NCBI GenBank assembly: GCA_947494565.1
Contig: CANLVG010000001.1
Span: forward strand, 186,001-250,000
Length of the DNA stretch: 64,000 nucleotides
Source: an uncultured Flavobacteriaceae bacterium
GTDB lineage: Bacteria; Bacteroidota; Bacteroidia; Flavobacteriales; Flavobacteriaceae
Direction: 5' to 3'
The stretch's first letter is position 1. Each line of letters opens with the position of its first letter. The notes beneath the pieces are model-generated. The model was not told the DNA's origin, searched no databases, and saw only the letters and a program-made list of their open reading frames with translations. Positions 9,437 to 18,210 of the stretch are shown here, piece after piece. A program made the translations under genes and the position numbers.

Positions 9437-10507
9437 TTATGTATTTAAACTTATGGATAATCGAACGGTATAATCCGCCGGGGTTTCTACAATAGCTAGG
9501 TGGTGTGCATCAGGATACGCTAGGTCAAGTTGCCGTTTTAAATTGGCCTTGCCAATACCCTTTCCTTCGCGGATGGTATCCTTAATGATTTTGGGCTTGG
9601 TGTTGAAAATTTCAAAATACAATCGGCCGACTTCCGCCTGTAATGTGATGTTGATCTTGGCTTTTTCGACACTTCCGCTTACCCCGTGCTTAAAGGCATT
9701 TTCAACCAATGGCAAAAGCAAAAGCGGAGGTATTTGTAGCGTTTTATCCGGCGCCTCACAAGTGAAGTTGACGTCTATTTTTCCTCCATAGCGCAAGGTT
9801 TCCAACTCGATGAATCCTTGAATAAGTTCGATTTCCTTTGAAATGGGTATCGCCGATTGATGACTTTGATACAAAATGAAATCTAGTAGCTCCGACAACT
9901 TTAAAACCACCACCGGAGCCAGGTCGGACTTCGAAAGGGTCAAAGCGTATAGATTGTTCAAGGTATTGAATAAAAAATGGGGCTGTATCTGACCTTTTAA
10001 AAATTGAAGTTCGTTGACGATCTTTTCCTTTTGTAGTTGTTCAGTGCGTTGCTTTTCCTCGAATCTCGATTTTACCGCTTTGATCAACATCATGATAAAG
10101 GCATATACATAGGTAGACGTAAAGTATACGGAAAATAGGAAGGCAGTATCTGTTAGTATTTCTGAAATGGATTCTTGAACGAAATCGGTGCGCACAAAAG
10201 GTTCCGCAATATGAACCACGCCTATTCTGCCCATCGCGGAGAAGACATAAATCGACAGTAGTAATGACAGCCCAAAACGAACATACTTCTTTTTATAGAG
10301 CAGGTGTGGCAATTGATAGTAGTTGAGCACATAGGCCGCCAATAATTGAGCCGGTAGAAAGGCAAGATAGGTAATGACATTGGGCCAGAAAGTACCCGAG
10401 TTTAATGCAGCCAGAACGACAAATAGAAAGAAGAGGCCCAACCAAAACAAAAGGTGCGTCAACCATCTTTTTTGTAAAACCCGATCCAAGACCGATTCTT
10501 TTTTCAT
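9437..10507 (-). CDS. LytS-type sensor histidine kinase
   Basis: The best start is the ATG at 10507 (MKKESVLD), giving 356 residues. The frame can be extended to a TTG at 10618, but the extra 37 residues look non-coding. About four membrane helices occupy residues 18-145. After a coiled linker comes the H-box QPHFLFNTLN with H177, then the N-box PLVENAFKHG with N270 and a G-box near GKGIGKANLK. It pairs with the LytTR regulator 4 bases downstream. The 209-base region up to 10716 is shared with the divergent ankyrin gene and should hold both promoters. Confidence 0.92.
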   Translation of the reverse strand: MKKESVLDRVLQKRWLTHLLFWLGLFFLFVVLAALNSGTFWPNVITYLAFLPAQLLAAYVLNYYQLPHLLYKKKYVRFGLSLLLSIYVFSAMGRIGVVHIAEPFVRTDFVQESISEILTDTAFLFSVYFTSTYVYAFIMMLIKAVKSRFEEKQRTEQLQKEKIVNELQFLKGQIQPHFLFNTLNNLYALTLSKSDLAPVVVLKLSELLDFILYQSHQSAIPISKEIELIQGFIELETLRYGGKIDVNFTCEAPDKTLQIPPLLLLPLVENAFKHGVSGSVEKAKINITLQAEVGRLYFEIFNTKPKIIKDTIREGKGIGKANLKRQLDLAYPDAHHLAIVETPADYTVRLSISLNT

Positions 10508-10683
10508 ACCCGGCAAAAGTAGGTATTTCAACAAATTCTTCTTGCTGAAATCTATGAATGCCCATTTCCGACCCACAGCGCACGGGTATCTCATGACGAA
10601 TGTTTTTAGAGGTTGCAATCCTTTATATGATCGAAAGAAAGGTAGCTTGGTCGATTTTAAAAAAAGCCCTTCCCTTCCGACCC

Positions 10684-10691
10684 TACATTTG
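10684..10691 (+). promoter_or_regulatory. Predicted -7 box for the ankyrin/serine hydrolase unit
   Basis: TACATTTG matches the Bacteroidota -7 consensus TAnnTTTG exactly and lies 25 bases upstream of the ankyrin ATG at 10717. No TTG element is seen at the usual -33 spacing, so confidence is limited. Confidence 0.42.
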
Positions 10692-10716
10692 CTTCATCAA
10701 TTAAAAAACGAACAAG

Positions 10717-11679
10717 ATGAAAACGATCCTTTTTCTAATTACGTATTGTACGGTGAGCATTCTGGGAGTGCGGGCACAAGACTGTGAAGATCTATTGATG
10801 GCCGTAAAGAACAACAACAAGGCCTATGTACAACGCCTTTTGAAAACGGTAAATCCCAATTGCAGCCACGACGGGGTACTTCAGCCACGTACCCCGCTCG
10901 GAATGGCGGCTAGTATAGGTAACCTTGACATTGGAACCTTACTTATGGATAAAGGTGCCAAGGCTACCCATTACTTTCACAGGGATGCTACCCCATTAAT
11001 GATCGCAGCGGAAAGGGGCGATTATGATTTTGTCAAATACCTGACGGATAATGGAGCACAGGTGAACCGAAAAGTGTCCGGCGATGGTACACCACTCATG
11101 TCGGCGGTACGTGGGGGAAACGAGGCTATTGTGGCATTGTTACTGGATTTGGGAGCTGATCCGAATGCAACGGTACCTGGGGATGGAAATGCCATAATGA
11201 TGGCGGGTAAATACAATGAACCAGCGCTGTTGAAAATGCTTTTGGCCCATTCAGGCGACATAGATAAGGCCACTATTGGTGATGGCACTGCCCTTATCCA
11301 TGCGGCTTCTCAGGGAAATTTAACGCTGATTCAAGTATTGGTCGACCTTGGGGCGGACGTGAATAAGGCCAGTCCCCAAGATGGCAATCCCCTGATTATG
11401 GCCGCTAAGAATGGTCATTTGCCGATAGTCCGTTTTCTTGTAGAAAACGGAGCCGAGGTAAACGTGCACGTGAAAGGAGATGAAACACCACTTATCCGAG
11501 CCGCATGGAGCGGACATCTTGACGTCGTGAAATACCTAGTACAGCAGGGGGCCGATATCAACAAAACCGTTCGGGACGGTTACGCTATTCTTTCCGAAAG
11601 CAGAAATGCCCTTAAAATGGCCAAGCATGCCAAACATGACCATGTGGTACGCTATCTCGTCAGCCAAGGGGCTAACTAA
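10717..11679 (+). CDS. Exported ankyrin-repeat protein
   Basis: Protein of 320 residues with a signal peptide (about 1-20, ending VRAQ), then tandem ankyrin repeats from about residue 25 to the end. About eight to nine units of ~33 residues carry the usual G-T-P-L...A...G...V...L...GA pattern (for example GDGTPLMSAVRGGNEAIVALLLDLGADPN). The charged GDGT linkers between units are very regular. Ankyrin stacks bind other proteins. Export puts this one in the periplasm or at the surface. The serine hydrolase that starts 25 bases after the stop is a candidate partner. The first gene of a two-gene unit. Confidence 0.9.
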   Translation: MKTILFLITYCTVSILGVRAQDCEDLLMAVKNNNKAYVQRLLKTVNPNCSHDGVLQPRTPLGMAASIGNLDIGTLLMDKGAKATHYFHRDATPLMIAAERGDYDFVKYLTDNGAQVNRKVSGDGTPLMSAVRGGNEAIVALLLDLGADPNATVPGDGNAIMMAGKYNEPALLKMLLAHSGDIDKATIGDGTALIHAASQGNLTLIQVLVDLGADVNKASPQDGNPLIMAAKNGHLPIVRFLVENGAEVNVHVKGDETPLIRAAWSGHLDVVKYLVQQGADINKTVRDGYAILSESRNALKMAKHAKHDHVVRYLVSQGAN

Positions 11680-11704
11680 TATGAAAACCATTAAAAGAGA
11701 GACC

Positions 11705-13108
11705 ATGCGCATCAAAACCATAATTCAATTGATTCTTCTTCTTGCTTACTTCAATAGTGTTCAGTCTCAAGATGCAATTAACGCCGAAACCCAAGACGAA
11801 ATAGAAAACTTGGCCGAGGCTTTTTTGGAAAAGACCAAGGCTCCGGGGCTATCTATTGCCGTTCGTAAAAATGGAAATACCATTTACGCCAAGGGATTTG
11901 GCCAAGCCAACAAAGACGCTAATATTCCGATGGATACGAGAACAAAATTGCGAACAGCATCGGTGGCCAAAGTTATCACGGCTACTGCTTTAGGTGTTTT
12001 GGCATCTGAAGGGAAACTTGATTTTGATGCTCCTATTAAAGACTATGTGCCCTATATTCCAGATGCCTTTTCCCATCTCACCACCCGTCAGCTGGCAGGT
12101 CATACAGCAGGCCTTGCCCATCGACCGAAAGGGGAACAATTTAAAAAGAAACAATATGATGACATACGGGAAACCGTCTTATTAATGAAGGCCCCTCCCT
12201 TGTTTGAAGCGGACACGGATTACAAGTATTCCACTCATGCCTATAATTTACTTGGAGCAGTTATTGAAGGGGCCTCTGGAAAATCGTATGCCGATTATAT
12301 GACCAATTTCATTTTCAAGCCTTTACATATGACCCATACCGGCCCAGAGAATATTGATGCGCTGACCCAAGAAGATGCTGAACTCTATAGTATTGCAAAG
12401 GGTAAGGTACGCAAGGCAAAACGCACTAATGGAAGTTATAAGGTTCCAGGAGCAGGCTTCAGAAGTACCCCCTCCGACTTGGTCAAAATGATGGACGCCT
12501 ACACCAATGGTATGATTTCGGAAAATGTGGTGACCGAAATGTTCAAGAGCCACCAGTTAACCGGTGGTAAAAAAACTTTTGTGGGGATTGGTTGGCGTTC
12601 CGCAATCGACCCTTTTGGCAATCCCGTAATTGAGCATGCCGGTAGTTGGCACGGAGCCCGAACGGTTATTGTCCATTATCCTGAGGAAGACCTGAATATT
12701 AGTCTAATGATCAATGCGGATTGCCCAGTTTTAATAGAGGAAACAGCACATCTTTTTGCACAAGTCATTCGAAATAAAAAACAAACCGTAAAGGATATGG
12801 TCTTGACGAATCAAAAAATCATGCTCACCTTAGAGACCAAAGAGAAACGTGAAGTACATGAAGGGACCCTCACCATGAATACCAAAACAGGAAGGCTAAA
12901 AACCAAGAAAAAAGGGTTTTTGAGCGACTCTCCTATCTTGTACTTGGGAAGTACAAACGACTATGCCATAGCCACTTCTTATGGTCTACTCTATGCACAT
13001 CTTAAGAATGATACAACCCTTGAGGGAAGGATTTTCAACTATTTCAATAGATCGGATAAGAATCCGAAAAGCGAAACACCCTTGGCGACCATACAAACAA
13101 AAGGATAA
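11705..13108 (+). CDS. Exported serine hydrolase (beta-lactamase/PBP-like)
   Basis: Start chosen at ATG 11705 (MRIKTIIQ), which gives a clean signal peptide ending SVQSQ and 467 residues; ATG 11681, two bases after the ankyrin stop, is an alternative. It belongs to the beta-lactamase class C/DD-peptidase family. The catalytic S-x-x-K is S86-V-A-K89. The second motif, usually Y-S-N, reads Y-S-T at 175-177. The third box has HAGSWHG. Family members cut or transfer D-Ala or ester bonds; the replaced Asn leaves the activity open. A helical C-terminal extension (about 360-467) is not recognised. Coding-like sequence follows directly in another frame. Confidence 0.88.
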   Translation: MRIKTIIQLILLLAYFNSVQSQDAINAETQDEIENLAEAFLEKTKAPGLSIAVRKNGNTIYAKGFGQANKDANIPMDTRTKLRTASVAKVITATALGVLASEGKLDFDAPIKDYVPYIPDAFSHLTTRQLAGHTAGLAHRPKGEQFKKKQYDDIRETVLLMKAPPLFEADTDYKYSTHAYNLLGAVIEGASGKSYADYMTNFIFKPLHMTHTGPENIDALTQEDAELYSIAKGKVRKAKRTNGSYKVPGAGFRSTPSDLVKMMDAYTNGMISENVVTEMFKSHQLTGGKKTFVGIGWRSAIDPFGNPVIEHAGSWHGARTVIVHYPEEDLNISLMINADCPVLIEETAHLFAQVIRNKKQTVKDMVLTNQKIMLTLETKEKREVHEGTLTMNTKTGRLKTKKKGFLSDSPILYLGSTNDYAIATSYGLLYAHLKNDTTLEGRIFNYFNRSDKNPKSETPLATIQTKG

Positions 13109-13430
13109 TCGAGCTTTTGGTAGTACCTCGGGACCCGTAGAAAAAGTCGCCGAGATGCCGGAAGTACGTTCTGGTATCCGTGCCGAAGTTGTACACAATA
13201 AGTTATCTATTTTTTGGAAGGACGCACCTTTTGCCGCAGCACCGGTCAAAAACACCATTTACATCTATGATCTGACTACCCGAAAGTTTACTACGGAAGT
13301 AATTCCTACGACTGTGGATGTAACATTTACCGCAAAGGTATCTATATGTAATTGCAGACCAATTCATACCGGAAAAGAAATCCTTCACGCCATGGCGGTA
13401 ATCGCTTATCAAATAGTCATTATCCATTGA
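13107..13430 (+). pseudogene. Coding-like remnant without a start, possible gene tail
   Basis: Immediately after the serine hydrolase stop, the +3 frame reads about 75 residues with normal-looking composition and codon use, including VRSGIRAEVVHNKLSIFWKD and NTIYIYDLTTRKFTTE. The frame has no plausible start: it is open through the end of the hydrolase gene, where it is plainly a shadow. Near 13340 coding character seems to jump to the neighbouring frame (YLYVIADQFIPEKK, then a stop at about 13396), suggesting a frameshift. It may be the tail of a deleted gene or of a longer ancestral hydrolase. The family is not recognised. Positions 13431-13569 hold no gene; a weak inverted repeat with C5/G5 arms (about 13493-13545) could end transcripts from both sides. 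Confidence 0.4.
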
Positions 13431-13569
13431 GGGAAAGAAACGGTTGTTGAAGGAGAACTACAAGAATAGAACGTTCGCGCTGTTGATATTTCAAAACTCC
13501 CCCAAAGCCAAACTATAAACGCTCACTGTTTTCCAATGGGGGTTTTACTTGTATGCTCCTCTTGTGTGG

Positions 13570-14331
13570 TCATCCCATACCCTCGAACCATTGTTTGAAT
13601 TGGGATACTTTTTCGCGACTGACGACGACTTCCCCATCCATTTTCGGGACTAGATTTAGTAAAAGACGCCTATTGGAATACACAATAACATCATCGATAG
13701 CATGAATTCCGATGATAAAACTCCGATTGGTTCTATAGAACAATTTGGGGTCTACAAGTCCTTCCAAGCTCTCAAGGGTATATTCGATCAGGTATTTTTT
13801 ACCATTACTTCTTTTTAAATATACATCACGGCCTTCGGCATAAAAGTAGGCGATGTCGATGGTGGGTACCGAATGAATATGATTGCCAATACGCACCAAA
13901 AAACGGTCTTTATAGGTTCGTTTGCCTAGCTGGGTCGCCAAATCACCGATATTCATAGGTTGTGCCAACTGTGCCCGCATCGACTTCAATTTGGTTAGTG
14001 CTTTTGAAAGATCGGTGAAGGTCACGGGCTTTAGTAAGTAATCAATACTATTGACCTTGAAGGCATCAATGGCGAACTCATCGAAAGCCGTAGTAAAAAT
14101 AACGGGCTTTTTCACATCAATTTGTGCAAATAGTTCAAAACTAAGACCATCGCTAAGCTGCACATCCATAAAGAACAAATCAACCGACTCCTGATGGTCT
14201 CGGATCCAAGGCACTGCAGCCTCCAACGAGGTCAGGGTGGCCAAGACTTCGATATCTTCGTTACACTTCAGTAGGTACCGTTGCAGCTTCTCTGCCGCTA
14301 GGGGCTCATCTTCAATCAGAACTACTTTCAT
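13570..14331 (-). CDS. LytTR-family response regulator
   Basis: Start at the ATG 14331 (MKVVLIEDEP); a TTG one codon upstream is less likely. It has 253 residues. The receiver domain shows the acidic E-D pair, phosphorylated D56 (FFMDVQLSDG), FTTAF and LLKPV. The LytTR domain (about 150-250) contains DIAYFYAEGRDVYLKR and LFYRTNRSFIIG. It is last in a three-gene unit with a normal LytS kinase and a degenerate kinase-like protein, overlapping the latter by 20 bases. Its linker between domains is longer than in the other three regulators of this window. Confidence 0.92.
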   Translation of the reverse strand: MKVVLIEDEPLAAEKLQRYLLKCNEDIEVLATLTSLEAAVPWIRDHQESVDLFFMDVQLSDGLSFELFAQIDVKKPVIFTTAFDEFAIDAFKVNSIDYLLKPVTFTDLSKALTKLKSMRAQLAQPMNIGDLATQLGKRTYKDRFLVRIGNHIHSVPTIDIAYFYAEGRDVYLKRSNGKKYLIEYTLESLEGLVDPKLFYRTNRSFIIGIHAIDDVIVYSNRRLLLNLVPKMDGEVVVSREKVSQFKQWFEGMG

Positions 14332-15346
14332 CAAAGCTCAATTTTGGGATTTCTATTATTTTATAAGGAGGTTCCTCAATAATTCGCACTGAACAATCCG
14401 AGTAGAACCGATAATTTCGCGCGATATCACCCAAGGCCGCATCGGTAAACCGTGCGCGCAATACTTCCTCCGGATGATATTGTAATCGTAAACTTTCCTC
14501 GGTTTCCATGAGGTTTAGGGTAAGTTGCCGCATGGAGGTAGGAATGGTACTTCGCATGATTCGTTCTACAATGGCCAGCAGACTGCCCGGAACCACCCAG
14601 GTCTCCCCTTCCGTGAAAATGTCCAAACCGATTTTCCGATACGGTAAAGAAGATAATAAGGGCAACAACTCGTGAAGGACGTTTATTTCCTCTGACAATC
14701 GAACCAATTCCCGATTCTTTTTCGCCAAAATATATCGATAGACGCTGGAGAAATGATCGGACAGCTCTTCTGCCTTTTCCGGGTTTCTTTTCATCACCAC
14801 CAACAGGCATTCTAAACTTTCGAACAAGAGCTCCGGATTCACACCTCGCTTGAATTCCAGAAAGTCCTCCTCCACCTGCTGCTTTTCCGCAATTTCCTCC
14901 ACAACACGTTCCGTATTTACCTTATATAGAAACTCGTGGCTTACGTACAAGACCATATAGATGAAGGTTATCACTGAAAAAATACTGTTGAATATCACAA
15001 GTTCCTTAGTATTGGGCGTATAGGCCAATACCATTTTGAAATAGGCATACATTGCTCCGGTGACTAAAAAGATTCCTATAGCCAACGTAGATGCGATTTG
15101 CACTGTTAATTTCCAGAAATACGTAATGTCTAGTTTTAGTCGCTCGAAAAGCACTAAGGAGAGGCGGGAATACTCCTGAATCAAATACGCCAGACCGATA
15201 CATACATAGAGCTCCTCCCCCAAAAAAGCTTCCTGCAATTGCCCAATATTGTTATTGACCAATAAAATCAACAAATACACCAAAGTGCCACTGAACAAGG
15301 GGCTCAAGAGGCGAAATATTGGATGATGTACAAACAGTTTTTTCAT
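14312..15346 (-). CDS. Degenerate LytS-like protein (predicted pseudokinase)
   Basis: Protein of 344 residues with about four membrane helices (residues 15-135) and a coiled linker (about 145-168), arranged as in LytS kinases. At the H-box position it reads NPELLFESLE (170-179), so the phosphorylated His is replaced by Glu172. The N-box position reads LLAIVERIM (about 256-264), with Arg262 in place of the ATP-binding Asn. No G-box is visible in the short C-terminus. It is therefore probably unable to bind ATP or phosphorylate, yet it is intact and overlaps both neighbours (4 bases with the kinase, 20 with the regulator). A role as heterodimer partner or modulator of the neighbouring kinase is inferred. 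Confidence 0.8.
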   Translation of the reverse strand: MKKLFVHHPIFRLLSPLFSGTLVYLLILLVNNNIGQLQEAFLGEELYVCIGLAYLIQEYSRLSLVLFERLKLDITYFWKLTVQIASTLAIGIFLVTGAMYAYFKMVLAYTPNTKELVIFNSIFSVITFIYMVLYVSHEFLYKVNTERVVEEIAEKQQVEEDFLEFKRGVNPELLFESLECLLVVMKRNPEKAEELSDHFSSVYRYILAKKNRELVRLSEEINVLHELLPLLSSLPYRKIGLDIFTEGETWVVPGSLLAIVERIMRSTIPTSMRQLTLNLMETEESLRLQYHPEEVLRARFTDAALGDIARNYRFYSDCSVRIIEEPPYKIIEIPKLSFDESSSD

Positions 15347-16380
15347 GTAATAATAGGCAGTTGTACCTTAAAAATATCGGTGTCGGTCACTTCAATGGTT
15401 TTGTCGGTCAGCAATTCATAACGTGAAGCAATATTTCGAAGCCCTATCCGCAATGATTCCATTTTGGGCCGCTTGGCGGTTTTATTGTTCGTTACGGTTA
15501 TTTTTCCCGTATCGGCCCCGATCGTCAAGGTCAAGGGTGATGAGGGTCCCATAACGTTGTGCTTCACGGCATTTTCAACCAGCATTTGCAAGGTCAAAGG
15601 AGGTATTTTACTTTCTAGTACCTGGGCGGGAAGGTTTAGATCTAAGGTGAGGTATTCTCCGAAGCGAGTGCGAATCAAAAAGCAATAGCTATTGACAAAA
15701 GTCAGCTCCTCTCCGACAGTAACCAAAGGGTCATCATACTTGTTCAAGACATACTCATACGAGTTACCCAACGCCCGTATAAACGTTTCGGCCTTTTCGG
15801 TGTCTTTCTGAAACAAAGAGGATAACGTATTCATACTGTTGAACAAAAAATGTGGACTTAATTGCGATTTCAATGCATTGAGTTGTAGTTGGGTCTGTTT
15901 GCGTTTTAATTGAAGTGCCAACAATTGTCCTTTTGAATAATGGTAATACGAATAAATGGCAAAGTAAATGACATTGTAGACCAGAGCGGCGCAGAAAAGC
16001 AGAATTCCGATTTTGATCAGAACATCATTGGTGTCTTCTACAAAGAGCGAGGATTCCGAATACAATCGCTCGTAGCCCCAAAGGGTCCCGTAGACTAATA
16101 CAGCGCTTAAGAGCGTATGGATGAGTATACCGGCGAGTAGACGCAGACCAGGCTGTTGCCGCCACGGAATCATTGTATTTATCGCAGAATTACTGAAATA
16201 GGCTGTATAGGCAATACAGATTCCTAAAATTGCGGTATATAGAAGTTCCCAAGTATTCTGAAAACCATTAAAGTGAATAAACCCATAGCCGAGGTAACCT
16301 AGTAGGAACCCGATTGGAATCAAGAGCAGATGCTTTCTCACGTGTGGCTGGTATAAAAAGTCTTTTGAAATCCACTTCAT
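15343..16380 (-). CDS. LytS-type sensor histidine kinase
   Basis: Kinase of 345 residues with about four membrane helices in residues 17-148. The intact H-box SPHFLFNSMN has H177, and the N-box MLVENAVKHN has N270. A G-box-like stretch (GLRNIASRYELL) closes the domain. Stop and start overlap as ATGA (15343-15346) with the degenerate kinase gene, a sign of translational coupling. Together with the LytTR regulator they form a kinase-pseudokinase-regulator operon. Promoter region lies in the 204 bases to the SDHH-repeat gene; no clear box was found. Confidence 0.92.
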   Translation of the reverse strand: MKWISKDFLYQPHVRKHLLLIPIGFLLGYLGYGFIHFNGFQNTWELLYTAILGICIAYTAYFSNSAINTMIPWRQQPGLRLLAGILIHTLLSAVLVYGTLWGYERLYSESSLFVEDTNDVLIKIGILLFCAALVYNVIYFAIYSYYHYSKGQLLALQLKRKQTQLQLNALKSQLSPHFLFNSMNTLSSLFQKDTEKAETFIRALGNSYEYVLNKYDDPLVTVGEELTFVNSYCFLIRTRFGEYLTLDLNLPAQVLESKIPPLTLQMLVENAVKHNVMGPSSPLTLTIGADTGKITVTNNKTAKRPKMESLRIGLRNIASRYELLTDKTIEVTDTDIFKVQLPIIT

Positions 16381-16466
16381 GCAACCAAAATACTCATTAT
16401 TATGCTTCTATAATACGAGTACCTTGGTGCTTGCAATGAAGGCTCAAGTAAATTAGCTTGGAGCAA

Positions 16467-16562
16467 GCCTGTCTGCCGACAAAGCCAGGCTCATGAGATA
16501 TTATAGGGGAAATAGGTTAACATATCCACTCCCAACTATCAGACGGGCAGGCAAGTGTCGGC
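16467..16562. repeat. Imperfect inverted repeat, REP-like
   Basis: GCCTGTCTGCCGACA (16467-16481) faces CAGACGGGCAGGC (16540-16552) and TGTCGGC (16556-16562). The outer 7-base arms GCCGACA/TGTCGGC are perfect. The sequence is GC-rich against its surroundings and lies between the SDHH-repeat gene and the LytS/LytTR unit. It may be a degraded intergenic repeat or part of a terminator. Confidence 0.3.
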
Positions 16563-16584
16563 CCATGACCATCCGATGATCTGA

Positions 16585-18042
16585 TTATTGTATGGCTCGT
16601 AAGGCCTTGCCGTAATGTAATTCGGATGAAATGCTATTGCAGGCCTCGCGGTAGGCCTCCTTGATGGTACTATCACCGTTTCGTACCGCTGGGGCAAAAG
16701 AAATCAAGGTATTCGATTGGTGGTGATCGGACCCGATACTCCTGGTCGCATCGAGAATTTGGGTCAGTTCCCCATCGGTAAAACGCTCCTTTGACAATTC
16801 ATTGAAGACCGAAGATTGATGAACATCCGATGACATTCCCTTTAAGGCCCGTAGTAGTACCGTCAAACTTTCTCCATCCAAGGCCTGTTTTTGAACCACC
16901 TTTTTCAAGACGGTGGCCTGATGATGGTCTGAACTCATATTATCATGCGCTAGTTCAAGTAATTCCCCTAAGGAGTTACTATCAAGCTTGTTATCCAACA
17001 ATTCAGATAGAACGCTGGCACAATGATGATCTGAACTGATATCACTCATCGACCTTAGAAAAGCACTATACCCGCTTTTCGATAGCTCTGCGGTAGCAAG
17101 TGCGGTTTTTAAGACCTGGGCCTTGTGGTGATCAGAGTTGATATCACGGGAAGCCGAAATCAAAAGTTCAATGTTCTCGTTGCTCAACGAACGGTTTTTC
17201 ATCACTTCCCTGAGTACGCTAGCTTTATGATGGTCTGAGTTGATATTCTTGGTAATCGCAAAGAGGGATTTCATTTGTGCTTCGGAAATATCTCCGTCAC
17301 GAATGGATCTTTTAAGCACATCTGATTGGTGATGATCCGAGTTGATTTTCCCAGTGGCTTCAATATAGGCGGCTGTAGTGGCATCCGAAGTTAAAAAGGC
17401 CTTCGTATTGTGCTTTAGGATCTGTGCTTGATGGTGATCAGAGTTGATATCGGAGCCCACTACCCTTAATATGGATATCAAATCGCTATTTTTGGGGTTC
17501 TTGTCCAGCAGTAATTTGATATAGGCCGATTTGACATAATCACTGTCGATAAGATCCACTTCCCTTAAAACAGCAGTAGTTCCCCCTTGGGTATAAAAGC
17601 GATCAACCCGTTGCTTGGCAGCAAGTGTTGATGAGCGCAATACATCGGGAAGTACTTCCGCAAGCCATGCTTTTCCTTCATTGGCAAAGGGTTCCTCCGA
17701 ACTGCCGATATAGTATTTCTTGATGAGTCGTCCGTTGTTATCCGACTCCATAAAAATGCGCCTACGACTACCGAATGCCGATTTTTTAATTTCCATATAC
17801 CCCCCATTGGATATGGCGATGACGTCCTTATCGTCATCCGAGAGTGTAATTTCCCCCTCGTATTCCAATGAGAAACTATGGCGCTTGCCATTTTTAACCG
17901 AAATGGTCGTCTTGCCATTGCGGCTATTCACATTAACCGATGTATGCTTCGATTGGGCCTGTGAATTTTCCGTCGAGAGTAGCAATGCTACCAACAGCAA
18001 CTTAAGAAGTAATCCCGTAAAAAATTTGGTTACGTTGATCAT
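16585..18042 (-). CDS. Exported protein of ten tandem 34-residue SDHH repeats
   Basis: Start taken at ATG 18042 (MINVTKFF), giving 485 residues with a signal peptide ending NSQAQ. A beta-rich N-terminal domain (about 30-160) is followed by ten tandem units. The first begins at residue 165 (IDSDYVKSA), then 199, 233, 267, 301, 335, 369, 403, 436 and a partial unit at 471. The consensus is I-x-S-D-H-H-x-A-x-V-L then about 23 residues ending in a helix; the period is 34 with single slips to 33 and 35. The units look like helical pairs of a HEAT/TPR-like solenoid. Related Bacteroidota proteins carry SDYEK-type repeats. Function unknown; it stands upstream of the three-gene LytS/LytTR unit. Confidence 0.82.
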   Translation of the reverse strand: MINVTKFFTGLLLKLLLVALLLSTENSQAQSKHTSVNVNSRNGKTTISVKNGKRHSFSLEYEGEITLSDDDKDVIAISNGGYMEIKKSAFGSRRRIFMESDNNGRLIKKYYIGSSEEPFANEGKAWLAEVLPDVLRSSTLAAKQRVDRFYTQGGTTAVLREVDLIDSDYVKSAYIKLLLDKNPKNSDLISILRVVGSDINSDHHQAQILKHNTKAFLTSDATTAAYIEATGKINSDHHQSDVLKRSIRDGDISEAQMKSLFAITKNINSDHHKASVLREVMKNRSLSNENIELLISASRDINSDHHKAQVLKTALATAELSKSGYSAFLRSMSDISSDHHCASVLSELLDNKLDSNSLGELLELAHDNMSSDHHQATVLKKVVQKQALDGESLTVLLRALKGMSSDVHQSSVFNELSKERFTDGELTQILDATRSIGSDHHQSNTLISFAPAVRNGDSTIKEAYREACNSISSELHYGKALRAIQ

Positions 18043-18071
18043 GATTGTTCGTTTTTTGATTGATGATACCA

Positions 18072-18103
18072 CAAAGATGATTGGTTTTTCAATACTGTTC
18101 AAA
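18072..18103 (-). promoter_or_regulatory. Predicted promoter of the SDHH-repeat gene
   Basis: On the minus strand TTTG (18100-18103), 20 bases, then CATCTTTG (18072-18079), one mismatch from TAnnTTTG. It ends 30 bases upstream of ATG 18042, which supports that start over the upstream one at 18102. Confidence 0.45.
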
Positions 18104-18210
18104 CGAAATGTAATGAACTGAACGATCGCTGTAGTGAATTGTACACCCCGTATCCCCTACCTGCATCAGATGGACAGTAACAAGAGGGTGAAAAAGGGAA
18201 ATGGATAACC

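Noticed and set aside
10508-10618. N-terminal extension of the second LytS kinase
   Set aside because: It needs a TTG start and adds residues without family resemblance; the ATG at 10507 puts the first helix where expected.
16585-18042. Regular 102-base DNA repeat as a possible CRISPR array
   Set aside because: The repetition lies inside an open frame, is imperfect at DNA level and follows the 34-residue protein repeat; there are no identical repeats or cas genes.
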